Part shown: one piece after another, positions 51,058-60,836 of the stretch
How positions within the stretch are numbered: the stretch's first letter is position 1
Layout of the letters: each line of letters starts with the position of its first letter
Assembly: GCA_030693335.1 (NCBI GenBank)
Contig: JAUYAU010000001.1
Coordinates: 263,796 to 327,795 of the forward strand
Direction: 5' to 3'
DNA: 64,000 bases
DNA from: Sulfuricurvum sp.
GTDB lineage: Bacteria; Campylobacterota; Campylobacteria; Campylobacterales; Sulfurimonadaceae
Notes under the pieces: generated by a model
Seen by the model: the letters and a program-made list of their open reading frames with translations, nothing else
What the model was told of the DNA's origin: nothing
Database searches by the model: none
Position numbers and translations under genes: made by a program

Positions 51058-51884
51058 TGTCTAAAGAGCTTGAGGCCTTTTTGGAGTACATAGCCATTAT
51101 CAGGTCTTTAAGTCTCAAAACGGTTGATGCTTACCGAAGTGATCTCCATGAAATCGAACTAACCTCCAAAAAAGCGCTGATCGATATGGATTCATTATCG
51201 ATTTTTTCGGTGCTTTCATCCATAAACAACAAAAGAACCCTTAACCGAAAACTTTCAGCACTTAACTCTTTTTTGGATTTTTGTTATCAGCATCAATATG
51301 ATTCATCCCTCTCTAAATTTTCTCTCTCAAAACTTCCTAAATCGTTGCCTAAATATCTGTCTTATGAATCCATTATGAGATCTTTGCAGTCTATTGATAT
51401 CAGTAGCTGGATAGGAATGCGCGATTATGCATTGATTGTTTTTTTATATGCTACCGGAACACGTATAAGCGAGTGTTTAGAGGTAAGGGAAGAAGACATA
51501 CAAGGACAGTGGCTTCGTGTACGTCATGGGAAGGGGGATAAAGAACGTTATATCCCTATAGCGCAAGAGGCTATTGATGCTCTTAGACGTTATCAAGATG
51601 CGATACCGATTCGTCACAATGCACTTTGGGTAAATTATCGCGGTCAGTCATTGAGCCGTATCACTGCATTTAAAATTTGCCATAAATATTTAGGTACCTC
51701 TCCTCATACGTTAAGACATTCGTATGCTACGGAGCTGATATTGGGAGGGGCAGATTTAAGGGTAGTACAAGAGCTTCTTGGCCATGCATCTTTGTTGACG
51801 ACCCAAATATATACCCATGTGCAAAAACATCATCTTCATGAAACGGTTTTAAGTTGTCACCCTATGTCAAAGGAAGCCATATGA
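51057..51884 (+). CDS. tyrosine recombinase (XerC/D-like)
   Basis: Core-binding SAM-like domain; catalytic ATGTRISE, HGKGDKERYIP, PHTLRHSYAT, LLGHASLLTTQIYTHV. Confidence 0.9.
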   Translation: MSKELEAFLEYIAIIRSLSLKTVDAYRSDLHEIELTSKKALIDMDSLSIFSVLSSINNKRTLNRKLSALNSFLDFCYQHQYDSSLSKFSLSKLPKSLPKYLSYESIMRSLQSIDISSWIGMRDYALIVFLYATGTRISECLEVREEDIQGQWLRVRHGKGDKERYIPIAQEAIDALRRYQDAIPIRHNALWVNYRGQSLSRITAFKICHKYLGTSPHTLRHSYATELILGGADLRVVQELLGHASLLTTQIYTHVQKHHLHETVLSCHPMSKEAI

Positions 51885-52492
51885 TATTATGTGATATTGG
51901 AAATACAACACTGGATTGGTATATAAATGGGGTATCTTCTAAACAGAGCGTTGATGATTTTGACCCCAAAGAGCATTCAGAAAAAATTTACTATATCAGT
52001 GTCAATGCCAAGCTCTCATCCGTTCTAAAATCATTTGATAACTGGTGTAATATTGCTCAATTTGTAGATTTGACAAAGTATTATGCTACCATGGGAATTG
52101 ACAGAATTATGGCGTGTGAAGCAATAAACTCAGGCATTATTGTTGATGCAGGGAGTGCCATTACGGTTGATGTCATGCATGATGATCATTACAATGGAGG
52201 TTTTATCGCTTTAGGCCTCAGATGTGCACAAGAAGCATATGCTAAATTGTCACCTGCATTGGCTAAGTCATTTAACTTTGAGGTTGATTTGACTATAATG
52301 GCAAAAAATACCCCTGATGCAATTACAATAGGTTTTCTGGCACCTTTGATCGATAAAATCAATAGTCTGGGAAGGCCTATATATGTAACAGGAGGTGATT
52401 CAAAGGTACTAGCACCTTTATTGGGTGATGTTATCGTGGATGATCTCTTGATCTTTAAAGGGATGATAAAGCTTATCGAAAAGGTACATTGA
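51881..52492 (+). CDS. coaX: type III pantothenate kinase
   Basis: LCDIGNTTLDWY, GIDRIMACEA, GIIVDAGSAITVD, GGFIALGL. Confidence 0.9.
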   Translation: MILCDIGNTTLDWYINGVSSKQSVDDFDPKEHSEKIYYISVNAKLSSVLKSFDNWCNIAQFVDLTKYYATMGIDRIMACEAINSGIIVDAGSAITVDVMHDDHYNGGFIALGLRCAQEAYAKLSPALAKSFNFEVDLTIMAKNTPDAITIGFLAPLIDKINSLGRPIYVTGGDSKVLAPLLGDVIVDDLLIFKGMIKLIEKVH

Positions 52493-53109
52493 TGTTGAGT
52501 GTTGCATTGCCAAAGGGTCGAATCGCCGAAGATACCTTGGAAATTTTTGAATCCATATTTGGAAGTTCTTTTAAATTTGATGATCGAAAATTAATTTTAG
52601 AAACAGACAGTTTTAAATTTTTGCTTGTTCGCAATCAAGATGTAGCAACTTATGTTTACCACCAAGCGGCAGATATTGGCGTTGTAGGACTTGATACACT
52701 TGAAGAGCAGGGATTGGATGTTATTCGCCTTCTTGATTTGCAAAAAGGCAAATGTCGCATTGCTATTGGTATGCGGGCAGGCGAGCGCCCTGATTTCACA
52801 AAATCAGAGATCAAAGTGGCGACAAAAATGGTAAATATTACCAAGCGCTATTTTGCTGAACGTGCAGTTGCCGCAGACATCATAAAGCTTTACGGTTCCA
52901 TTGAGCTAGCACCCCTTGTCGGTCTTGCAGACATGATTGTGGATGTAGTTGATACGGGTGCTACGATGAAGCAAAACGGATTGGAAGTGGTAGAAACCAT
53001 TATGGAGTCCACAACGCACCTTATTGCAAACAAGAACAGTTTCTTTGAGAAAAAAAGCGAAATACTGGATCTATACGGAAAAATAAATACTTTATTGTAT
53101 TCCAAATAA
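52489..53109 (+). CDS. hisG: ATP phosphoribosyltransferase, short (HisZ-dependent) form
   Basis: VALPKGRIAEDTLEIF, DIGVVGLDTLEEQ, LVGLADMIVDVVDTGATMKQNGLEVVE; ends about 206 aa without the long-form C-terminal domain. Confidence 0.95.
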   Translation: MMLSVALPKGRIAEDTLEIFESIFGSSFKFDDRKLILETDSFKFLLVRNQDVATYVYHQAADIGVVGLDTLEEQGLDVIRLLDLQKGKCRIAIGMRAGERPDFTKSEIKVATKMVNITKRYFAERAVAADIIKLYGSIELAPLVGLADMIVDVVDTGATMKQNGLEVVETIMESTTHLIANKNSFFEKKSEILDLYGKINTLLYSK

Positions 53110-53171
53110 TTTACAATTTATTCACGATTTTCTTCTATAATATCAAATCTATAAATAAAAGGGTTTACACC

Positions 53172-53690
53172 ATGTCAAACAATAAATTTTCTTATTTCCT
53201 TGCAGCAATGATACTGGGAAGCGCTGCTTTAAGTGCAGAAAGTTTTTCAACAACGGAATACATCAAGGTTAGTAATTCAATACCTATCTATGATACCGTT
53301 AACGAGGATGTCCCAAGCGAGCAGTGTCAAGACGTTAAAGAACAGATCCAAAGTGGTACTCAAAATGCCGATGTTGTTGGTGCTGTTGCAGGTGGAGCTC
53401 TTGGTGGTGTATTAGGAAATCAAGTAGGAGGCGGCAGAGGTAAAACAGCTGCAACTGTTGGTGGTGCGATCTTAGGTGTTTTAGCGGGTCAGAATGTTGG
53501 CAGTAAGTACAATACACCGCAAGGTGACTCCTATCGAGTTGTTCGCAAGTGTCAAACCGTATATACTACTAGATCGCGTAAGGTTCTCAGCGGGTATACC
53601 AATATTGCTAAATTAAAAGGTCAAGAAATTCGTATTGAAAGTGATCAGCCTTTAAAACAAATTCCAGTTACTGTTACCTACAGTTATTAA
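53172..53690 (+). CDS. glycine-zipper 2TM domain protein
   Basis: Signal peptide; VVGAVAGGALGGVLGNQVGGGRGKTAATVGGAILGVLAGQNVG. Confidence 0.88.
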   Translation: MSNNKFSYFLAAMILGSAALSAESFSTTEYIKVSNSIPIYDTVNEDVPSEQCQDVKEQIQSGTQNADVVGAVAGGALGGVLGNQVGGGRGKTAATVGGAILGVLAGQNVGSKYNTPQGDSYRVVRKCQTVYTTRSRKVLSGYTNIAKLKGQEIRIESDQPLKQIPVTVTYSY

Positions 53691-53697
53691 ATCTTTT

Positions 53698-53730
53698 ATG
53701 CCTCAATAAATGGGGCATTTTTCTTTTCTT
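53698..53730 (+). terminator. rho-independent terminator
   Basis: ATGCCTCA-ATAAA-TGGGGCAT stem (one G-T wobble) followed by T-rich tract. Confidence 0.65.
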
Positions 53731-53795
53731 ACCCCACTTTTAGCCATTTTTTGTTAAAATAACTTTTAATTTATTGGAATTCTTCAGGAGACTTC

Positions 53796-54791
53796 ATGGC
53801 ACTTAAAGTAGCAATCAACGGAACTGGACGTATAGGAATTATTGTAGCCAAAATCATTGCCAAACGTGATGACATAGAGCTGGTAGCGTTGAACACTACG
53901 TCAAAACCAGAAATGCTTGAATATTTGTTAAAATTTGACAGTGTCCATCGTGGAATTGATGCAAAAATTGTTGATGAAAACACCATTACTATTGCTGGAA
54001 AAAATGTACGTATGTTCCGTGAGCGTGATGCTGATAAAGTTGACTTTGGAAGTGCAGGGGCCCAAGTTGTTATCGAATGTACGGGTGTATTTTTAGATCA
54101 AGTAAGCTGCCAAAAACATCTTAAAAATGGTGTACGTAAAGTAGTTATATCGGCACCTGCAAAAGATGATACTCCAATGTATGTTATAGGTGTTAATTCG
54201 CATGAGTATAAAGGAGAGCCTATAATCTCTAATGCTAGTTGTACAACCAACTGTTTGGGACCAGTTTGCAAGGTTCTTGACGATGCATTCGGTATTGAAA
54301 ATGCCCTTATGACGACGATTCATTCTTATACAAATGATCAAAATATTTTAGATGTTAAACATGCAAAAGATCCGCGTCGTGCGCGTGCAGCAGCTTTAAA
54401 CATGATCCCAACCTCTACAGGTGCCGCTAAAGCCATTGGTAAGGTAATGCCACATTTGCAGGGAAAACTTAACGGGTATGCCATGCGTGTTCCTACTCCG
54501 GATGTATCCGTTGTTGATTTAACAGCTAATTTATCTAAAAATGTTACAAAAGAAGAGATCTATACTGCGTTTATTGCTGCAAGTGACGGTGCATTTAAGG
54601 GACTGATTGAAGTCGATAATGATATGCGTGTTTCATGTGATTTTATCGGATCCACCTATAGTGCGACGTATATCCCGGATATGACCAGCGTTGTTAATGG
54701 CAATACGGTTAAAGTGTTGGCATGGTATGACAATGAATGGGGATACAGCAGCCGTCTAGTTGACATGACTGTTTTGATCGGTAATTATTAA
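53796..54791 (+). CDS. gap: glyceraldehyde-3-phosphate dehydrogenase, type I
   Basis: INGTGRIG, SNASCTTNCLGPVCKVL active-site Cys, WYDNEWGYSSRLVD. Confidence 0.96.
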   Translation: MALKVAINGTGRIGIIVAKIIAKRDDIELVALNTTSKPEMLEYLLKFDSVHRGIDAKIVDENTITIAGKNVRMFRERDADKVDFGSAGAQVVIECTGVFLDQVSCQKHLKNGVRKVVISAPAKDDTPMYVIGVNSHEYKGEPIISNASCTTNCLGPVCKVLDDAFGIENALMTTIHSYTNDQNILDVKHAKDPRRARAAALNMIPTSTGAAKAIGKVMPHLQGKLNGYAMRVPTPDVSVVDLTANLSKNVTKEEIYTAFIAASDGAFKGLIEVDNDMRVSCDFIGSTYSATYIPDMTSVVNGNTVKVLAWYDNEWGYSSRLVDMTVLIGNY

Positions 54792-54792
54792 T

Positions 54793-56028
54793 ATGCCAAG
54801 TTTTAAAGGGTATTATGAAACGAAGAATCTTGATCCTTTTACACTTGAAAAAGCCTACGAAGCGTTAAAATATGAGCGTGGTACGATTGGCTACTATGAT
54901 CTGCCAAGTTCATCTATATCTCTATGTGGGGATGTTAAAGAATCATTATTAAGCAGTACGGTTTTTTTTAATACCATTGCGGTTGTAGGTATTGGTGGTT
55001 CTTCTTTGGGGATAAAAGCAATTGACCGTTTGCTTAGAGCTTCAACTCCCCATGCCAAAAAAATTGTCTATTTTGAAAATTCTGATCCAATCAGTATTGC
55101 CTATGAAGCTTCACGAATTGAGTTTGCTAAAACTCTTTTTGTTGTAATTTCAAAATCAGGCGGAACGGTTGAAACGCTTTCCATTTTCAAATTTCTAATT
55201 TCAAAATTTAAAATTGATTTGCATAATTCTGCTCAAATTGTCGTAGTAAGCGACGATGGTTCAGTTCTAAGCCAATTTGCAGATTATTACGCTTTAAAAC
55301 GTTTTGTGATTCCTTCAAACGTCGGGGGAAGATTTTCCGTACTTAGTGCGGTTGGTGTTATTCCCTTGGTCTTAGCAGGATTTAATGTAGAGGGTGTTCT
55401 TGAAGGAGCTCAAAACTTTGCTGAGAATTTTTGGGCACGTAAAGAGGAACATTTACTTCAAAAAGCAGCATTTTATGTTGGTAATGCCAAAGTTTCTCCT
55501 ATTAACGTGTTATTTTCCTATTCTGATACATTTGAAGAATTTGGGAAATGGGTCGTTCAAATATGGGGAGAGTCATTAGGGAAGCGAAATACACGTGGTG
55601 AGCGTGTCGGATTAACACCGATTTCTTTGATTGGTTCAGTTGATCAACATTCATTTTTACAGCTGATTATTGAGGGACCTCTTAATAAAACGGTTACCTT
55701 TATGCATATCGAACATTCTCGTGATGAGTTAATGATTCCAAAACTATCACTCCCGTTTCTAGAAAAATCAGATTTTGTTAATGGTGAATCATTTAACACC
55801 CTCATTAATGCGCAGTGCCAAGCTACAATGCAAAGTGTGCTTCAAAGCGGTGTCAGCATAGATGAAATTACATGGGAATGTATTGATGAAGTGTCTGTTG
55901 GTAAGATGATTATGTATTATGAACTATTAACATCTGCTGCAGGTGCTCTTTTTGAGATAAATACCTATGACCAACCGGGTGTTGAACATGGAAAGAAAAT
56001 ATTAGAAGGTTACTTTTCAAATAAATAA
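54793..56028 (+). CDS. pgi: glucose-6-phosphate isomerase
   Basis: VVGIGGSSLGIKA, VISKSGGTVETLS, GGRFSVLSAVG, QPGVEHGKKI. Confidence 0.95.
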   Translation: MPSFKGYYETKNLDPFTLEKAYEALKYERGTIGYYDLPSSSISLCGDVKESLLSSTVFFNTIAVVGIGGSSLGIKAIDRLLRASTPHAKKIVYFENSDPISIAYEASRIEFAKTLFVVISKSGGTVETLSIFKFLISKFKIDLHNSAQIVVVSDDGSVLSQFADYYALKRFVIPSNVGGRFSVLSAVGVIPLVLAGFNVEGVLEGAQNFAENFWARKEEHLLQKAAFYVGNAKVSPINVLFSYSDTFEEFGKWVVQIWGESLGKRNTRGERVGLTPISLIGSVDQHSFLQLIIEGPLNKTVTFMHIEHSRDELMIPKLSLPFLEKSDFVNGESFNTLINAQCQATMQSVLQSGVSIDEITWECIDEVSVGKMIMYYELLTSAAGALFEINTYDQPGVEHGKKILEGYFSNK

Positions 56029-56247
56029 TATCAGCTATAACACCTCATTTTTCGTTGATTCCAGAAAGTATCTTAGCCTTTGCTCGTAGGTATAGCCAGC
56101 CTAATCATATCCATCATACGCCGCTTTGCAAAATTCCAATGAAGTTGATTATTCTTTATACATACTTGTAGCGATTTTCAGAACTCCTTCTTGTAATATT
56201 AGTCTAATAAAATACTCTTTAACAAGAATAATTTATATTCCTAGGGA

Positions 56248-56253
56248 TATAAT
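56248..56253 (+). promoter_or_regulatory. -10-like element TATAAT upstream of the NTase/PGM-like gene
   Basis: TATAAT within gggaTATAATct, 33 nt before ATG. Confidence 0.35.
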
Positions 56254-56286
56254 CTAACAGTTAGGCATTAAACAAAAAGGAAATCA

Positions 56287-58794
56287 ATGAAAGCAGTTGT
56301 TATGGCAGGAGGATTTGGTACTCGTATTCAGCCTCTTACAAATTCTATTCCCAAGCCAATGTTACCAATTATGAATCGGCCTATGATGGAGCATACTATT
56401 GTAAGTCTCAAAAATTTGGGAATAACTGAGTTTATTATTCTTCTGTATTTCAAACCCAATGTAATCAAAGATTATTTCAAAGATGGCAGTAAATGGGGAA
56501 TCAACATCACCTATGTGGTGCCAGACGATGATTATGGAACTGCGGGTGCAGTTAAAAAAGCGCAAGAGACTATCGGGGATGAAAACTTTATTATCATTAG
56601 CGGTGATCTAGTAACTGATTTTAATTTTCAACAGATTTTTGATTATCATAACGCCAAAAAATCCAAACTGACTATTACCCTTACATCGGTTGAAAATCCT
56701 CTTGAATTTGGGGTTGTCATAGCCAATGAAGAGGGAAAAATCGAAAAATTTCTCGAAAAACCTAGCTGGGGTGAAGTGTTTAGTGACACCATCAATACAG
56801 GTATTTACATTATTGAACCTGAGATTCTTAATTATATTCCTAAAAATGAAAATTTTGATTTTGCAAAAGACCTTTTTCCTCTTTTGATGCGTCAGGGAAT
56901 TGAGCTTATGGCTGGACATGCGCAGGGGTATTGGCGTGATGTCGGAAATCCTGAAAGCTATCGTGATGTGTATGAGGATATTCTTGCCGGAAAGATCAAG
57001 TTTGAAATTTCTGGAGATGTGATCAAATATCCTGATGGTGTATTGATATGCGAAGAGGATAATACTCTGGATGATAGTGTTGATGTTGTCGGTATCGTCG
57101 TAATTGGGCGAAATGTAACCGTTAAAAAAGGCTCGAAGTTAAGCAATGTTGTTTTAGGTGACAATGTAACCATCGGCACATCTTCAAAAATTTCTAATAG
57201 TGTTGTTTGGAATGATGTTGAAATTGGTAAAAATGCTAAATTGGATGGCTGTGTCATATGCAGTAATAACCGTATTGGGAAAAATGTCACTGCAAAATCA
57301 GGATTGATTTTAGCACAAGGGTGTGAGATCGGGGAACTTGTTACCATAGAAAAAGATGTTACGATTTGGCCATACAAAGTGATTGAGGATGCTTCTATCG
57401 TCAGTCGAAGTGTTATTTTGGGAAGCAAATATAAAAATTCTATCTTTGAAGACGGGATGGTCATCGGCAAATCAAATGTAGAACTGTCATGTGAGATGGC
57501 AACAAAGCTTGCCGAAGCATTCGGGGCACAGTTGCCAGTAGGTTCAACTGTATTGGTTTCACGTCACTATGACAAAAGCTCTCGAATGCTTAAACGGGCA
57601 TTTTTAGGCGGTTTACTTGCATCTGGGGTAAATGTTATCGATTATAATGCTATTCCATCAGCGGTTATGCGGTGTAGTCTATCGTCACACGATGAGTATA
57701 CTGCAGGAGTCCATTTTCATCAAAAGATTGATGACCCCACCAGCAGTGTCATTACGTTTTATAACAGTGAAGCGCTTCGCATAAATAATGACGTAGCCAA
57801 AAAAATTGAGAAAGCCTTTTTTAAAGAGGTATTTAGACGGGTTGATTACACGCAAATCGGACAGATTCATGAGCTGGATCATAAACGTGAGCATCATCAA
57901 TACAAAATAGGGATGGAAAAACTGTTGCAGTCACACCAATTCAAGTGTCTTGATTGCCGTATAGCGGTAGATCTGATGCATGGATTGACTTCAGAAGTTT
58001 TCCCTGATATTTTGAACGATTTAGGGGTTGAACATATTATGTTCAACGCTTATACAGACGAACAGCGACTTTCAAATATCAATACACTGACAAAGCGCTC
58101 TTACGAGGATATGGGTGCTGTGATTCAGGCGCTTAAACTGGATGCCGGCTTTATACTTTATCCTCATGGTCAACGTTTGGATATTCTTTGTGATGAAGGG
58201 ATTCCTTTGAGTAAACAAAGCGCTTTGTATGTTGTTATGACGCTTTTAAATATGGAAGCTAAAGCCACTGGAGCCAAAAAGAGAGTCTTCTTGCCGACAT
58301 GGGCTGCGGACATTGTTTATTTTGACAGCCTTGATATTGAACGCGGTCAGTATGCAAATTTTAAAGCATCTAAAATGAAGAGCTATGATTTAGTTACCAC
58401 GGGCGAAGGCAACTTTACCTTTACCGAGTTTGCAACGCATAGAGATTCAATGTACGCAACCCTGAAAATATTGGAGATGATGGTTACGCATGGTGCCAAA
58501 CTTTCTGAAATGATTGATTCTCTTCCCCATTTTTTTTACACTACGATTCAACTTCCTTGTACTCAGGCACTAAAGGGAAAAATGATGCGTAAGTTTCTGG
58601 AAGACTCTAAGGGTAAAAAATCGTCAACCCTTGATGGAGTCAAAATATGGTTGGCTGAAAACGACTGGGTATTGATGATTCCTGATCAATATAATGACTC
58701 ATTAAATCTGACGATTCAAGCACAAACGGATGAAAAAGGAGAAGCCTATAAAGCACTCTACATCAGTAAAATCGAGGAGTGGTCAAAATTGTGA
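56287..58794 (+). CDS. fused NDP-sugar pyrophosphorylase (mannose-1-P guanylyltransferase-like) / LbH / PGM-like protein
   Basis: MAGGFGTRIQPLTNSIPKPMLPI, hexapeptide repeats, C-terminal phosphohexomutase-like domain lacking canonical active-site motifs. Confidence 0.88.
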   Translation: MKAVVMAGGFGTRIQPLTNSIPKPMLPIMNRPMMEHTIVSLKNLGITEFIILLYFKPNVIKDYFKDGSKWGINITYVVPDDDYGTAGAVKKAQETIGDENFIIISGDLVTDFNFQQIFDYHNAKKSKLTITLTSVENPLEFGVVIANEEGKIEKFLEKPSWGEVFSDTINTGIYIIEPEILNYIPKNENFDFAKDLFPLLMRQGIELMAGHAQGYWRDVGNPESYRDVYEDILAGKIKFEISGDVIKYPDGVLICEEDNTLDDSVDVVGIVVIGRNVTVKKGSKLSNVVLGDNVTIGTSSKISNSVVWNDVEIGKNAKLDGCVICSNNRIGKNVTAKSGLILAQGCEIGELVTIEKDVTIWPYKVIEDASIVSRSVILGSKYKNSIFEDGMVIGKSNVELSCEMATKLAEAFGAQLPVGSTVLVSRHYDKSSRMLKRAFLGGLLASGVNVIDYNAIPSAVMRCSLSSHDEYTAGVHFHQKIDDPTSSVITFYNSEALRINNDVAKKIEKAFFKEVFRRVDYTQIGQIHELDHKREHHQYKIGMEKLLQSHQFKCLDCRIAVDLMHGLTSEVFPDILNDLGVEHIMFNAYTDEQRLSNINTLTKRSYEDMGAVIQALKLDAGFILYPHGQRLDILCDEGIPLSKQSALYVVMTLLNMEAKATGAKKRVFLPTWAADIVYFDSLDIERGQYANFKASKMKSYDLVTTGEGNFTFTEFATHRDSMYATLKILEMMVTHGAKLSEMIDSLPHFFYTTIQLPCTQALKGKMMRKFLEDSKGKKSSTLDGVKIWLAENDWVLMIPDQYNDSLNLTIQAQTDEKGEAYKALYISKIEEWSKL

Positions 58795-60827
58795 TGAATA
58801 CTCCGTCTCTTAATCTCTCTTTTTTCTGGCACATGCATCAGCCTGATTACAGAGGAAGCGATGGAGTGATGAGTATGCCATGGGTCTTTTTACATGCGAT
58901 TAAAGATTATTATGAGATGCCATGGCTGCTGAGCCGGTACAAAGGTCTGAGGGCTACTTTCAATATCACTGCACCGCTTATTGAACAGCTTAATCTTTAT
59001 CGTGATCCGTTAAAAAACGATTATTTTTTGTCATTATGGGAAGTGCACCCCAATAGACTTGACGAATCATCAAAAGCCTGGCTGATAAAGACGTGTAAAT
59101 CAACTCAATATGACACAATGGTGAAGCCCTTGGAGCGTTTTGATGTCTTATATCATCAGCATTATTACAGCGATGAAGATTTGATCGATTTCGAGATGCT
59201 TTTCATGTTGTCATGGTGCGGTAACTATCTGCGTCAGGAAAACAGTGTGGTAAGAGAACTGTTTAGCAAAGGGAGAGGCTATAGTCAGTCTGATAAAAAA
59301 GAGTTGCTTCATACCCTCTGCCATTTTTTAGAATCCATTCTCCCTTTTTATGCGAAACTGCAAAATGAGGGGATTATTTCGGTCTCAACGACTCCGTATA
59401 ACCATCCGATTCTTCCACTGTTACTGGATATCAATAATGCCCGTCTTGCTAATGTCCATACGGCACTTCCGGACAATCCGCTTTCTCTCAAAGACGATGC
59501 TGTTGAACAAGTATCTAGGTCTATCGCTTTATATGAGAAAACATTTGGAAGAAAACCGACCGGATTTTGGCCCGCAGAGGGTGCCGTCGATGAGGCAAGT
59601 ATCGATATTTACAAGCAGCACGGGCTTGGGTGGATTGCCACCGATGAAGCTATTTTATTTCGATCATTAGAAGATGACTCACGTTCAAATTTATATAAAC
59701 CATACCGCTACAAAGAAATGACGATCGGCTTTAGGGATCATGGTTTAAGCGATTTAATTGGATTTACCTATCGGTTTAAATCGGGGCATGATGCAACGGA
59801 ACATTTTATGCAAAGTTTACAGACCATCGCATACGAAACTCAAAATCCTACCGTATTTGTCATTTTAGATGGGGAAAATGCGTGGGAGTTTTTTGAAAAT
59901 AATGCGTATGACTTTTTTACGGCACTTTATAGCCGGTTATCACTAACACACTGGTGCTCAACAATTACTATGCAAGAAGCATCACAGCTTAAAAGCAACG
60001 GTATTCTCGATAATATTGCTCCTGGAAGCTGGATACACGGTACGTTTGACACATGGTCTGGGCATCCTGAAAAAAACCGTGCCTGGGAGTTGATTTATCA
60101 GACAAAACGCGATGTAGAAAATTTTTCGGGTATTATTGGTGACGAAATAGCCCAAAAGATCAAATTTCATTTTTTGGCATCCGAGTGCAGTGACTGGTTT
60201 TGGTGGTATGGGGATGATCATGTTACCGAATTTTCCATGGAATTTGATGCTTTGTTTCGAGAACATCTTATTGAAATATACCGCTTGCTCGAAATGCAGC
60301 CGCCCTCAGATTTGTTTGACTCAATTGTAGGACAAAAAGACAGTACCTCATTTTGGATAAAACCTCAACGATCAATCACCCCCTATATTGATGGTAAGAA
60401 CAGTGCATTTTGTGATTGGCTTGGGTGCGGAAGCGTTGATGAACGTAAAATGTTTTCTACCATGGATCGTGTTCGCGGACCTATTGACGTTATTCATTAT
60501 GGACACAGTTCATCATCGATTTTTTTAGCTTTTGAAGGAGATATGACAGCATTTAAGCGTGAAGAGTCATTTTTAGAGATCACCTTTGAAGAGAGCGGAG
60601 AACGACTCTCATTTGCTTTGAGGGGGAAATATCAAAACAATGGTGATGAATGTATCATAGATGAGAGAGTTGAAATTGCATTATCGAGTATTCATTTCAA
60701 AGGGTACGATGCGGTTCATCTTCGTTTTGAGATTGTACAGGGAAATAGGATTGTTCAGACGATGCCGGGATTTGGATCGTTACTGATAGATTTGAATGAG
60801 ACGTATGCCCATAATTGGTTTATTTAG
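58794..60827 (+). CDS. GH57-family glycoside hydrolase (alpha-amylase-like)
   Basis: SFFWHMHQPDYR, GFWPAEGAVDEAS, LDGENAWEFF; start refined to ATG near 58794. Confidence 0.85.
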   Translation: MNTPSLNLSFFWHMHQPDYRGSDGVMSMPWVFLHAIKDYYEMPWLLSRYKGLRATFNITAPLIEQLNLYRDPLKNDYFLSLWEVHPNRLDESSKAWLIKTCKSTQYDTMVKPLERFDVLYHQHYYSDEDLIDFEMLFMLSWCGNYLRQENSVVRELFSKGRGYSQSDKKELLHTLCHFLESILPFYAKLQNEGIISVSTTPYNHPILPLLLDINNARLANVHTALPDNPLSLKDDAVEQVSRSIALYEKTFGRKPTGFWPAEGAVDEASIDIYKQHGLGWIATDEAILFRSLEDDSRSNLYKPYRYKEMTIGFRDHGLSDLIGFTYRFKSGHDATEHFMQSLQTIAYETQNPTVFVILDGENAWEFFENNAYDFFTALYSRLSLTHWCSTITMQEASQLKSNGILDNIAPGSWIHGTFDTWSGHPEKNRAWELIYQTKRDVENFSGIIGDEIAQKIKFHFLASECSDWFWWYGDDHVTEFSMEFDALFREHLIEIYRLLEMQPPSDLFDSIVGQKDSTSFWIKPQRSITPYIDGKNSAFCDWLGCGSVDERKMFSTMDRVRGPIDVIHYGHSSSSIFLAFEGDMTAFKREESFLEITFEESGERLSFALRGKYQNNGDECIIDERVEIALSSIHFKGYDAVHLRFEIVQGNRIVQTMPGFGSLLIDLNETYAHNWFI

Positions 60828-60836
60828 GAGAAGGTA

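Noticed and set aside
51057-51884. Tyrosine recombinase as evidence for an integrated element
   Set aside because: Sits in an operon with coaX and hisG, no flanking repeats, tRNA or phage genes seen.
53380-53520. Glycine-rich GGT/GGA repetitive stretch
   Set aside because: Explained by the glycine-zipper motif of the encoded protein.
56958-57470. 170-aa minus-strand ORF inside the NTase fusion gene
   Set aside because: Fully antisense to the hexapeptide-repeat region; Thr/Pro/Ile-rich shadow of the plus-strand coding sequence.
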